A DNA stretch of 64,000 bases from Artemia franciscana (lineage: Eukaryota; Arthropoda; Branchiopoda; Anostraca; Artemiidae), in NCBI RefSeq assembly GCF_032884065.1, contig NW_027062618.1, forward strand, positions 831,362-895,361, given 5' to 3'. Within the stretch, counting starts at the first letter, position 1; the number at the start of each line of letters is the position of its first letter. The notes under the pieces were generated by a model. The model ran no database searches. It had not been told where the DNA came from and worked only from the letters and a program-made list of their open reading frames with translations. Shown in pieces: positions 47,353-57,839 of the stretch. Position numbers and translations under genes: made by a program.

Positions 47353-47770
47353 ATAATATGAAAAAAACTTTGTTTTCTTAAAGAGTTAAAGAGGCTGCGT
47401 CCCAAACCCCCCGCTCTTGGCTTCGGAAAGGCCCTCTTTTAATTAACAAAACAAAAAACCTGTACAAAAGAGTCTTTAAAAGCTGGGGGTTTGGGGGGCG
47501 GCAACCCCCCAACTGCCTCTCCCAATTCCTGTACGTTTTAAGGTTCGACTTTGGGACGCAGCCTCTTTAACTCTTTAAGAAAACGAAGTTTTTTTCATAT
47601 TATTTCTGTACGTTTTTCTACAATCCATGATGGATGTAATTTAATAATTCCTGTACTCCTCGTACAGGAATTAGGACTGCCTCTCCTAATTCCTGTACGT
47701 TTTAAGGTTCGACTTTGGGACCTAGCCTCTTTAACTCTTTAAGAAAACGAAGTTTTTTTTTCATATTTTG
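47353..47770. repeat. inverted and direct repeats at the 3' end of the retrotransposon insertion
   Basis: The segment 'cttaaagagttaaagaggct' with flanks occurs at 47379 and in reverse complement at about 47561 and 47725 (copies 163 bp apart). This gives a hairpin-forming inverted pair plus a direct pair. On the left is an AT-rich 'gaattgaatttatttataat' tail that may be the retrotransposon's 3' tail. Confidence 0.75.
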
Positions 47771-47783
47771 TGAAAAAAAAACC

Positions 47784-47855
47784 GCCCGATAAGGGACTTG
47801 AACCCTTGACTTTAGGATTAAAAGTCCCACGTTCTACCGACTGAGCTAACCGGGC
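47784..47855 (-). tRNA. tRNA-Lys (anticodon UUU)
   Basis: 72-nt cloverleaf on the minus strand. The acceptor stem GCCCGGT/ATCGGGC is fully paired (one G-U). A box TAGCTCAGTCGG is followed by an anticodon stem of TGGGA/TCCTA around loop CTTTTAA (anticodon TTT). B box GGTTCAAGTCC lies in a perfect AAGGG/CCCTT stem. The only defect is one C-A mismatch in the D stem. A run of nine T follows 2 bases downstream, a good RNA polymerase III terminator. No intron. It sits inside the non-LTR insertion, so it may be a captured, possibly still active, copy. Confidence 0.85.
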
Positions 47856-48573
47856 ATGTTTGAAGTCGAAATACCGGCATGTGTATAAATATAACTTTTA
47901 AGAATTTCAAAAATTAACATGGGCTCTTATGGGGAAATGGGTTTTTCTAAGCTAGAAAATCGTGGGGTTAAGATTTTCCGACGAAACTTTCCAGGAAAAT
48001 TACTCGGAGAATTCCGCGTCGAATGAGTCTTCCTACACCCAGATCCGATTTCGGCTGTGACCTGTAGGCGTGGCGAAAAAAAAAGAACATGAACATTAAG
48101 TGGCTATTCGTGGTTTCTGGAAAACAGGGAAGGAGTTATCGGATCGAGCTGAAATTTTGTGGATAAGCTCCTGGGCCCTAGGGGACCTTAACTTGTTAAT
48201 TTCAGCCCGATCGGACAACGTTAAAGGGGGGGTAGGTGGGTTTGGGGGGTCGAAACTTTCGGCCAGATTTTCCCCATGAAGGAAAAGTCGGAGGGGGATG
48301 AAATTTGGCAGGTTTCTTAGTTGGAGCTCGGGCTACGAAATGCATCCCTCCCCATCCCTCTCCGACCACTGGAACCGAAGATCGCTTAACATTGTCGTGG
48401 TTCGCCTCTTTAAAGAGGTACGAGTGTGCCTACTTGACCCGTTATAATACACATGAAAAACGGAATAAAATGTGAATAAAAGAAAAGAGGAAAAAGAAAA
48501 TGAAATAAAAAACTACACAAAAAACTTTGCAACACTTACTTAAAAACAATTAAAACATACAAAAGCAAAACAT
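47856..48573 (-). other. presumed 3' untranslated part of the non-LTR element
   Basis: Lies between the reverse-transcriptase stop and the tRNA. No open frame. Contains phrases such as 'tgaaattttgtggataagct' and 'gaaatttggcaggtttctta' that recall the style of family 2 units but do not align closely by eye. Assignment as 3' UTR is inferred from position. Confidence 0.45.
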
Positions 48574-50637
48574 TCATTGAAACAAAATAGCTCTCCATGG
48601 GTGCCGACCAATTCTACTATTATAAGCTTCTATGCTTTTTTTGATAGAAGCATTCGGGTCTATGATGCCGTATCTTTTAATGACCCAGGAGTTGCTTGAC
48701 CATGGTGGAAGGGCAAGCAGGTATTTGGCATACCGGAAATAGATTCGCCGAAGCTCCTTCGTCTCGGTTATCGTAAACGTACGCCAAAAAGGTGCAAGGT
48801 ATAAAAAGGTCGGGAGTGCAGAAGCATTGTAGAGTTTCGCTAGCAGTTTACGGTTGAGTCGAAGTTTGTTTGCTACCAAGCTTCCGTATGCAGCTCCTGT
48901 TCGACGTTGGAAATGAAGGATCAAGAGCCTTCCTGTTGCTTTGAGAGTGTCACCGATAGGAAGCTCTAAATATTTCGTTTGTGATTTTGGGGAAACTGGC
49001 CGGCCGTCGAGATTAATAGTAAATCCTGCTCGAGTTTCAACCCAGTTGAACAGAACCACGTCCGATTTTTCTCTATTGAATGTAAGGTTAATGTTAGCAT
49101 ATTCTTTACTTAAAATAGCAAAATTTCTTTCGAACGACGTACTGTTCGACTAGGGTTAAAAATATCATCTGCATAAGCGATAAGTGACACATCAATCCCT
49201 TTTAAAATACACGAAGGAACTTCGCTGGATTGGGCTTTCAGGATACAGTTATTAAAGGTAACTGGAGAGGTAAGGGCACCCTGTCTGACACCTCGACGGA
49301 CTGGAATAACGAAACGTATTATGGTCCCATCAGGTAGTCTGATAACAACAGCAAGATGGTTATACATATCATATAAAGCACGAATGGCAGACGTGTCAAC
49401 TCCCCGTTTATATAGCTCAAGGAGAATTTGTGCGTGAATCAGAGAGTCAAAAGCATGGCTTACATCATGACTCCCTAGGACGAGCGAATCACCAGACTTA
49501 TCAGTATCTATAAGTATTGACGATAGTGCAGTAAGCGCGTGGGCACACCCTAGGCCTTTTTGGAAGCCAAACTGATATGGCGGCATGTAGCATTTATTTG
49601 TAAGTTCTGGCATTACGAGTGTTTCAAAAATCTTGCAGAAAGTAGTAGCAACTGTAATAGGGCGATATGAAGAACACTCATTCAGCGAACTATTCCAGTT
49701 GTGAACACCATTTGGAACATGAGATCAAGGTGACAAAGTAGTAGGGGACTTCCAAGAAGAATGTGTTTAGCACAAATATTATCTGTACCCCTCGAAAAAG
49801 GTTTCTTATTTTTTTGCGCAGAATTCATAATATCAGACAGTGAAACAATAAACGTGGGTACAGTATTTTTTGACAGTATCCGATTGAGATCACATTTAAG
49901 GGGATATTCTACTTTGGAATCAGGTTCTGAAAACTCTTTCAAAAAATGCTGTTGCCAGGCCTCAGTAGAAATATGAGCTGACGGAGCGTTTCTTTCACTC
50001 TGGTCGCGGGTCAAACTTTTCCACAGAAGCGTCGGATTACTCATTATCTTTTCTGAAAAATCACAACGAATAGCGGCTCTATGTTCTTGCAGTTCTTTGG
50101 AAAAATGATGCTTTGTGGAAATCCGTATTTGGTTCACTATGCCGTTCTTGGGTCTCCCGCATTCTATCCATATGCCTAGCCAAAATTTGGCCTTCTGGCA
50201 GGCTTCAACAAGGGATGGGTTCCCAGACCAGCCCTTAACTTGTGACCCAGCACGGACTCTGGATCGAGGGACAAAGTGCGATTCCGCTTGTAGTAGCGCA
50301 TGCGAAATAAGTGACGAGTACATATTTAGTTTTAGACGAATTTCAGACGTGGGAATAGGTACTGATGTTTGGAGCAAGTCAAAAGGTATTTTTATCTTCG
50401 AAAGTAGATTATCAAGCCAGTACTGATACTGAGTCAATCGGTTTTACTCCATTCAATGATTGTTGTCAATTTTGAAGGTCGATTTGCGCGCATTCTATAA
50501 AATGGTGCACTGATTCGGAACGATAGCGGTAAATGGTCAGAAGCAAAAAATTCACGGAGCCCATTTACTGTTAATGAGCTACTAAAAATACTAGTAGACA
50601 CAAGGACATGATCAAGGTTAGAAACTGATCCTAAATT
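48574..50637 (-). pseudogene. broken non-LTR retrotransposon (endonuclease end, reverse transcriptase)
   Basis: Read on the minus strand: LDHVLVS and SDHLPLSF near 50.55 kb are the C-terminal endonuclease signature. A long linker follows (50437-49682), then the reverse-transcriptase domain with PYQFGFQKGLGCAHAL, DVSHAFDSLIHAQIL, RRGVRQGALTSPVTFNN and the catalytic YADD, then a thumb/tail region to the stop at 48574. Three lesions are visible: a 1-base shift near 50437, a deletion with frameshift near 49680 (GIV joins straight to ECSSYRPI, losing the usual stretch between them), and a 1-base shift near 49135. It is 5'-truncated at 50637. Clade not assigned; it differs clearly from the RTE-like family elsewhere in the window. 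Confidence 0.88.
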
Positions 50638-50795
50638 TGGTCCGGTCCCTGATACACCTGCCATCTTTCATCGTCCTAGCGTATCTGGAAGTGCCCGAGC
50701 TAGCAAAACCGGGACGGACAGACAGACAGATAGACCGACGGACAGAAATTGCGATCGCTATATGTCACTTGGTGAATACCAAGTGCCATAAAAAC
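50638..50795 (-). repeat. family 2 element, right part of the split copy
   Basis: Resumes at 'tttggtccggtccctgatac', runs through 'gcaaaaccgggacgga' and the 'cagacagacagatagaccga' run, and ends with the hairpin 'cacttggtgaataccaagtg' plus 'ccataaaa'. Continues 47165-47335 across the insertion. Confidence 0.85.
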
Positions 50796-52054
50796 TGACG
50801 GCCGCGTTTAACGGATGAAGGATGACAGATTGTCAAAGATCATGACTTCAAAGAGTGAGGATATAGATGTAGATAAAAGTTTATTTTAAAATTGAATCTT
50901 ACGGAAAAAACTGCCGAACTTGGATTTTATTTTAAAAAAGATTGAAAATGACTGTAGGATTTCGAATAAACAAATGCGTTGACAGATATTTAGTTCCAAA
51001 AAAAGATTGAATAAAACCCAAACACATAGATAAAGAGTAGTCAGAAGGATACAACTCGAAAAGTATAATATGAAAAGAACTAGTGCCGTTTCACTGTTTG
51101 ATAAATGGACGATAAAACACTTCCAGCAACTTCTTTTGTCTTTTTGGAACAAGAATTTATTTTTAAAATATAAATAAATTTAGATATTGAATAATAATAA
51201 TACAAAGGTATATCGATGAAAGCTGGTTAAACGATCCCATTCTCCCCCAAAAAGGTAAACGGAGCTAAAAGTAGACATAAAAAATAGACGTAATAATCTT
51301 ATAAAAGTATCTTCCATTTTTCAACGTGGTTTTCGGGTCTTCTTTGACATCTCTCCTGGGAGGTGGGGGGGTTGTAACCCACCTGAGAGACTGAATGGTG
51401 ATCCATGAACAGTCACTAAAATTTGGCAGAACTATTGTCGTAGCTGAATGGGGTAGGAAAAGGTTATAATGAAGAGTTCAGAGGAAATTGAAAATCCATG
51501 GGAGAGGGCAGATAGTTACACTTTGAGTATATTGCAGCTTATGCAGCTGTGTTGGCATCAGGCGGCTTGGTGCTGCAGTAAGCTGTTATTTGAACCGAAA
51601 AAGTCTGTAAAATTACAATATGCAAATGAAAAACGATTCTTCAGTGTACAGCCACAATATTCGATTTTACGATGCGATTTTCAAATAAATACTTAATCAA
51701 ATTGTGAGAATTAAATTTTTCTTGAAAGGTTTAATGAGTCCTTTATGCTCTAAACGTGAGGCTTTACATGCCTTTTTTTTGTTTAGGCTGTTACATTTTA
51801 TGCTACGGTTCATACGTCTATCTCCATATATATCGAAACGGTTCCCTTCGTACTGCGACGCTATTTTATTCTGACGTACTTTCATCATTACCATACACAC
51901 TGGTGACAATCTTCATCTGCAGGAACTCCAATATGAAAACAATTAAATACAAGTACTTTCTAGCTTTCATAAACTAGAATTTTTTTATGAATTTTTTAGT
52001 AATTTTTCATGAAATTCATAAATTGTTTATCACTTTAACGTAAAACAGTTGAAT
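50796..52054 (+). other. RTE scrap at 51465-51590, otherwise no gene recognised
   Basis: At 51465-51590 two frames give pieces of the RTE-type tail (an MQLCWHQAAWCC-like reading and VLASGGLVLQ), in the order seen at 28.7 kb. The rest is AT-rich without recognisable genes. Confidence 0.5.
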
Positions 52055-52234
52055 CTTGCTTGACGCCTATTACGTCAAAACTTGCTTGACGTCTATTACA
52101 TCAAAACTTGCTTGACGCCTACTACGTCAAAACTTGCTTGACGCCTATTATGTCAAAATTTGCTTGACGCCTATTGCGTCAAAACTAGCTTTACGCCTAT
52201 TACGTCAAAACCTACTTAACGCCTTCCGTCAAAG
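52055..52234. repeat. 26-bp minisatellite, seven copies, 'TTGACG...CGTCAA'
   Basis: Exact 26-bp spacing from 52055 (52081, 52107, 52133 and so on). Each unit contains 'cttgcttgacgcctatta' and then 'cgtcaaaa', so TTGACG and CGTCAA form an inverted pair inside every unit. Later copies are diverged. There are no unique spacers, so it is not a CRISPR. Confidence 0.93.
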
Positions 52235-53045
52235 CCATTTTGTTTTGCCCCATCTTGCGATTAGATTGACGCAGGGCCGTTCCTAGAGTTGATGGTGCCT
52301 GGGATAATGTTAGTTACAGCGCCTCCTGCCGTCTCAACTATACGCAATAAAAGCTGAACCAGCTGAAAATATGATCAAAGTGAGCAACCCCCAGGCTGCG
52401 AATTCCCTCAAAGCAGCATTGCCCGGGACAGTTTGTTCCGATTGCATCCCCCCTTTAAACGGCTCTGGATTAACATAAGGTCATACGCAAGGTTATTAAG
52501 CGTTGAAGAGTAAACCTTTCCATTATTTTTCGTATGTTTTTGAGGTTTACGTAAATCTTGAAGAAGAATCTTAACATGTTGTGCTGTAAACTTTAGAGAT
52601 AATGTTGGGCTACAAACATGCAACCAACTGCTATTCTTCAAAAAATGACTAAATTTCTTCCAATTTATTTTGATCGAAATAGTTAGTTTTCCAAGTATCT
52701 TGCGTAATTTCGCAACGATTTATGCTTCTTCTTAAAAAACGGCGGCTAACTTGTGAAGTTGTCGAAATTCAGTATGAAGGATCTTTTAAGCTTTATTTCC
52801 CAACTTGCGTAAAACTATAAAAATGTGAAATGCTTCCTTACGTTTTTCAGACGAATAAAACAAAAGACTAAATAAAACAAAATATTTTATTGCAATCTTG
52901 ACCGAGGATGGAAGGATGAGGGGTATATTTGCTCTGGCTTAATTAGCTAAAACGAAAAGGTCAGTTAAACATCAACAAATTTAATAATGGATTTTCTTAT
53001 TAACACGCATATTTATGGACAATATTGCTTCTTTTTCTCTCGCAG
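52235..53045. other. no gene recognised
   Basis: AT-rich. It ends in a strong acceptor, 'cttctttttctctcgcag', at 53045. Confidence 0.35.
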
Positions 53046-53151
53046 AGCCTTTTTGAACACTATTTTTACATTTATAGGTATGGAATACTCCAAGTTATCT
53101 ATGGCCATTAGAAAGTTGGAACTTCTCCATAATAGATTGAAAGGCCAATAA
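53046..53151 (+). CDS. candidate terminal coding exon, unrecognised
   Basis: After the acceptor 'ttctttttctctcgcag' the sequence gives one base of a split codon and 34 codons ending in TAA at 53149-53151. Residues: AFLNTIFTFIGMEYSKLS then MAIRKLELLHNRLKGQ, plausibly a short helical C-terminus. An AATAAA lies 45 bases after the stop. Acceptor, open frame, stop and poly(A) signal in the right order support a real last exon. I do not recognise the protein. It is on the same strand as syndapin and about 2.4 kb upstream of it, so would belong to the preceding gene. Confidence 0.4.
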
Positions 53152-53195
53152 GAACGACTAGCTAAGGCATGAAGAAATAGGAAGACGGGAACAGT

Positions 53196-53201
53196 AATAA
53201 A
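53196..53201 (+). terminator. candidate polyadenylation signal
   Basis: AATAAA 45 bases downstream of the candidate stop at 53151. Supports the terminal-exon call but is expected by chance fairly often in AT-rich DNA. Confidence 0.35.
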
Positions 53202-53276
53202 ATTGGATATCATGATGTATTTTATCGCTACCGTTTCCTAGCTAGCAAGAATCGGTTCTCTTAATCAACTGAAAAA

Positions 53277-53438
53277 GGCCGTGGTCAGGATTTTTGTTCG
53301 GAGAGGGGGGGAGGTACAAAACTTAAAGATGGGTGTTAAATTTATATATGCCTTTTTGTTATGTTTTTACGAGACGGACAAAATTTTGGTTGAAGGAGTT
53401 TAAACCCCAACCCCCCCCCTAAATTTGGCCTTGCAACT
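53277..53438 (+). mobile_element. family 3 short element, nearly complete
   Basis: Starts 'gccgtggtcaggatttttg', includes 'gttatgtttttacgagacgg' and 'acaaaattttgg', and ends 'taaatttggccttgcaac'. G-rich left, C-rich right. Confidence 0.7.
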
Positions 53439-53734
53439 GAATCCTATATAATTCAGTTCAAGTATTACTTATAGTTTATGCCACTGAGAATAGTATTTGA
53501 ACAGCTGATTTTTCAACTTTTTACTACCTTGGAATTTGTTGACATGTATCCGTGACACGTTATGACACGTGTATGCTCATTATAAGTTATAAATTGGAAT
53601 TTATTTACAAGTGTAACTTCATGTTGTTTGACTTGTTGATTGACCTGTCATGTTCACGTGGTTCTCAGTCGGTTTTTATCACCAGAATTCCAAAATATGA
53701 ACTCCAAGAAACAAAATTCAATGAAGATGCTTCG

Positions 53735-53962
<228 letters not shown>

Positions 53963-53984
53963 AACATATTCTATATAAACGGGG

Positions 53985-54205
53985 ACGACATGCTTTCCGT
54001 TTAGCCCTAGACGGTTGGCCGAAAAGGACAATCTTCGGTAATCTGTCATCCTTCATCCACAGAACGTGCCCTGACCATCTCAACCTTTCTTTCATTATAG
54101 CCGTAGAAAGCGGGATTGAACCATACTTTTCGTACAGCCTACTGTTTGAAATACGATCAGTTAGCCAGGTACCCAGAACATTCCGTTGGCAATTTCTCTG
54201 GAAAA
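53985..54205 (-). pseudogene. RTE-type retrotransposon fragment, near 3' end
   Basis: Minus-strand reading [20 protein letters not shown], then [20 protein letters not shown], preceded (54120-54190) by pieces of the same tail. The coding text stops where the AT microsatellite begins. Confidence 0.8.
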
Positions 54206-54639
54206 CATCTAGTAAATCTAGTAAAACTTAGTAAGGTTCTAGTATGGCTCTCTACTTTTCTTTGATAAATTCTTTTTTCGAAAACATTTTTCGTTTAATA
54301 ATTTATCAATTATTATATAACTTAATATAATTTATATAATTAATATAATCTATATAATTAATCAATTATATATCAGAGCGTCAGTTGTTTGATTAATTTA
54401 AGAAGTCATCTAATTTGCTACTAGTGTTGGTGGTGAAAACGGTGCCTTTGCATTTGAAAATAGCGACGAAGACCATTCTGCCATTCCATATCAAACAAAC
54501 ACAACTTAGAAACAATGGGGAAATTTTTCCAATACAGTGGAATTCAATTCAGTGAATATTTCGGCCCTATATCCAAGGGCTTCAGCACAACACCAGAAAA
54601 AAAAATCCTGGTTGAACTTCGTTGAAGTAAGAATGCTAG

Positions 54640-55258
54640 GGCTGTTCTAAAAAGTTTAAAAAAAGTTAAAAATTTTTAATTTTTGTTCGTTTTAAGTTTT
54701 AATGTCGCTCCTTACTTTCAGAAGAAAAAACTTTTTTTTATTGAGTGTAAACAAAGGATAACTTGCAGAAATTACAGTCCTTTCCCCAGGGGCTGTGGAG
54801 AATCATGTAATTAAAAAGGGCACTCGAACTTTTATTTTTGTTCGAATCTTTGAACTCTGAATCTCCTAGGACCATTTGTTCGATAGAATCTCCTCTAGGG
54901 TAAAAAAGCAAATAAACAAATAAACTCGAATCCTTGATTTTTCTTATGGCAAAAATACGAAATTCCACAATTTTGCAGATAAGAAATTGAAAACTCTTCA
55001 GAAGTATTCTTTATGCCCTGATTCTGATTGTTTGATTTTCATTATGATCGCTTGACTCTTGGAGGGGGGGATTTTTTTGAAAATCAGGCAAATTCTCTGA
55101 TGCTTGAACCTTTTGATGGGTAAAATTAAACTTATTGATTTCTATATATTTAGAATCAGCATAGAAATCCACTTTTATTAATGTATTAATTGTTATCAGA
55201 ATTATTTACCATTGGGTCGAATCGCTTATTACGTATTGTTCGCAACCACGAACTGTTT
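54640..55258 (-). repeat. family 1 repeat, reverse orientation, internally deleted
   Basis: Begins with the palindrome arm ('gttcgttttaagttttaatg', 'ctccttactttcag'), then jumps to sequence equivalent to the 5' third and ends with the diverged start hairpin ('gttcgcaaccacgaactg') followed by 'tttaat'. Lies just upstream of syndapin. Confidence 0.75.
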
Positions 55259-55510
55259 AATAAGTAACAAAAATCTTTGAAAAAAAACTGTTTAAGGAGC
55301 CTCTTTTGGCTTTTAATTATAAATAGCAAGTTTCTTGTTTAGTTTTCTTGTAAGGTTTCTGTTTAGAAAGCAGTTCCTTGGGAGGCTCCTATTTAATGGA
55401 AGAATCATCTATATTTTTGAATAAAAAGAATGATAATAAAAAAAATGGACACAATTGATGCTCTCTAAGAAAATGTACTGCTGTATCTTTATATGCTATT
55501 TTTTTTTCAG

Positions 55511-55612
55511 ACATAACCAAAGTTTAACAATCTAATTCGTCTCTAAATGAATGTTTCAAATCGCTGAAAGGAATTGTCGTATAATTTGGCAGTGAATTAA
55601 TTAATTGGGGAA
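55511..55612 (+). other. Synd: syndapin 5' untranslated exon segment
   Basis: Follows the acceptor 'tttttttttcag' (ends 55510) and runs to the start codon. In-frame stops upstream of the ATG agree with untranslated sequence. Implies at least one further non-coding exon and the promoter lie upstream. Confidence 0.6.
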
Positions 55613-55826
55613 ATGTCCCATCACAGTGACGACGCGCTCCTGGTGTCAGGGAGCGAAAGTTTCTGGGAACCCAGTAATTATAAAAGGACTACAAAACGAA
55701 TAGAGGATGGAAATCGATTGTGCGATGATCTGATCAAGCTTGTGAACGAACGTGCTGAAATAGAGAAGACTTATGCGAAGTTGCTGAAAGGCTGGTCCAA
55801 AAAATGGCAAGAACTTATTGAAAAAG
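55613..55826 (+). CDS. Synd: syndapin/PACSIN homologue, first coding exon
   Basis: N-terminus of an F-BAR protein of the syndapin/PACSIN family, which bends membranes and links them to actin (via N-WASP) and dynamin in endocytosis. ATG at 55613; 71 codons plus one base, then donor 'g|gtaatt' (phase 1, within a Gly codon). Landmarks in order: SFWEPSNYKRTTKRIEDGN (about residues 16-34), RLCDDLIKLVNERAEIEKTY, AKLLKGWSKKWQELIEKG. These match the family's 'SFWE.GNYKRT.KRIEDG.RLC.DL', 'ERA.IEK.YA..L..W...W..L.EKGP' pattern. The next exon should begin with the Pro-x-Tyr-Gly-Thr region; I could not find it before the right edge. SH3 and NPF parts are outside the window. Confidence 0.92.
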
Positions 55827-57839
55827 GTAATTAAATGAATTAATTATAAGTGGTTACAGGTAATTAATAAGTTATCGTGTTGAAATAGTGACGAATAAAG
55901 TAAAGCTGTTGAGTGGCTAGTCGAAAAACTTAAACTCTTATGGAAAAAAGATATTTAAATGCTATTGATTAGTAATAGCCAACAGTAAATAGTTACTGAA
56001 TAATCAGTTGAGAATTGAATAATCAAAGGGGATTAATTTTAAATTCAAAATATTTAGTCAAAATTAATTAAAGGTAGGTCCAAGTCATAAGAGTAGGAGC
56101 AAGATGCCAAATCACCTACATAATCAGTCAGGTAGTATGAAAAGGTGGGATACATAGTAAGATCGTATCCGGGGGGGGGAGGGTAGAGGGTTTGACCCTC
56201 CCGGAAGTTTTAGTTCCAGTAGTAAAAATGTAACAAAAAAGCATACAAACAAACTTTTGATGCGTTATATAAAGTTTATAATTGTAAAAACCTTCCCGAA
56301 CAAAAATACTGCCTGCGCCCTTAATACATTGTTAAGGTAGTTGACTAGTACTGAAGAGAAGCTTAAATGATTCAATATAGGATTATAATACTCAAAGACC
56401 ATATTCCTAGAATCCCTATTCCTTTGGGTACTGCCAAAGTCTAGAGCCTACTGCATCATTGGTTCTTAACTGAAAACGATACAACATTGAAAATAAAAAT
56501 AACATTGAAATAAAACCTGGAACTTATTTTCAGCAATTAGTGTCATTAGATATGAAATATTCAGTTTAACTTTATTAGTTCTTTCAAAGATTGTTCAAGA
56601 CACATATATTTTTCAGTAAAGCACCAGTGACGCAGTGGCTTTAGAATTTTGCAGTTAGGGAAGGGGGCAGTAGCCAAACCCTTGTTTCCAGTGATTTTTC
56701 TTCGTTTTAACCTTGATTTGCATATTCAATTTAAGCTTTACTCGTTTTAAGATTTATTTATTTATATTAGTGCCTATTGTATGTTTGTTTGCTATGATTG
56801 TTTATTTAATTTCTATTCGTTTTGGGTTTCATTTATTCTTTAATACCAATCAGCTAAACCAGATCAGCTACGTTTTTTTATATAGCCTAAGGCTACATCC
56901 AGCCATTAGGGGAGCTGGGGTACAACTACACAGTAGCGATGGTTGTTTTTGGGGTGTCATTTGCAGAGCCAACGACCTGTCACAACATGCAGAAATACTA
57001 CATAGTCAGGTTACCTACAAGAGGAGACATTTGGCACAGAGCATATGAAGAACATATTTGTAAGACGCTGTTATCCCCGTTTGGAAGGGTCCCCCCTGGA
57101 TTGCTGTCACTGAAAACCTGTCTGTTCATTCCTATAAAAGGAAGGGCAGCGCTGTTACAGTGGGGAAGCCTGAGCAAATAGCTGACTGGTGGCATGTTGG
57201 GCCCCAAGTTCTTAGTCGCCTGGTGGCACGGATTTTGTGAAAAAAGGGACTACGCTATTATCCTCTATAATTAATTAGGGGTATATTATTGATGATATTT
57301 GTCGCTGTCTGCCTTTTTGGTAAAAGAAAAAAAAGTTTTGGAACTTGACCTTAGCTTATTCATTTATTTGTTTTGTCAAAGGGATGAAGAAATGCTCGTT
57401 TGCTTTATTATATTCGTAAGTGAAACCGACAGAATGACTTGAGAAAAATTATTCAAAGGTAAGGAGGGGTTGCGATGTTGATTGATTGATCTTTATCGGA
57501 AGTTAGCTTTGTATAACGGAACAAAGGAAGGGAGGTTCCTTTGGTCATCTATATTATTCTCTTTCATCATGTAATCGAATTTTCGTAACTCCGATGAATG
57601 CTTTTCAATTCACCCACTATTTTTTCTTTTTCATTTTTTCTTTCATCCCTCTTTCTGTTGTCTTTTCCATCTATTTTCCTTATAATCATAGCAACCTTCT
57701 TTATTATCTTTGTTATGACATTTGTCTATCGAGAACGATTTTATTTATATTTAGTATTGATATTCTTTCACTCCTTGATCTTTGCTCCTGCTGCAAAAAT
57801 GTTCATTTTTCCATGTACTTTAATCATGTCTCTGCTTTT
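55827..57839 (+). other. Synd: syndapin intron, first part
   Basis: Contains a family 3 copy at 56160-56322 and a GC-richer patch at 56880-57230. The patch has open frames in several registers (for example MVVFGVSFAEPTT at 56939), behind an acceptor-like 'gtgtcatttgcag'. None matches the next part of an F-BAR domain, so no exon is called. Confidence 0.5.
56160..56322 (-). mobile_element. Synd: family 3 short element in syndapin intron
   Basis: Reverse orientation: 'agatcgtatccgggggggg' at the left, 'gtaacaaaaaagcatacaaa' in the middle, 'cccgaacaaaaatactgcct' at the right. Terminal repeats are diverged. Confidence 0.5.

Noticed and set aside
52055..52234. CRISPR-like regularly spaced repeats
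   Set aside because: Direct head-to-tail 26-bp repeats without unique spacers, in a eukaryotic genome.
56939..57181. 80-codon frame with acceptor-like site as second syndapin exon
   Set aside because: Wrong residues for the F-BAR continuation; several overlapping frames of equal length exist.
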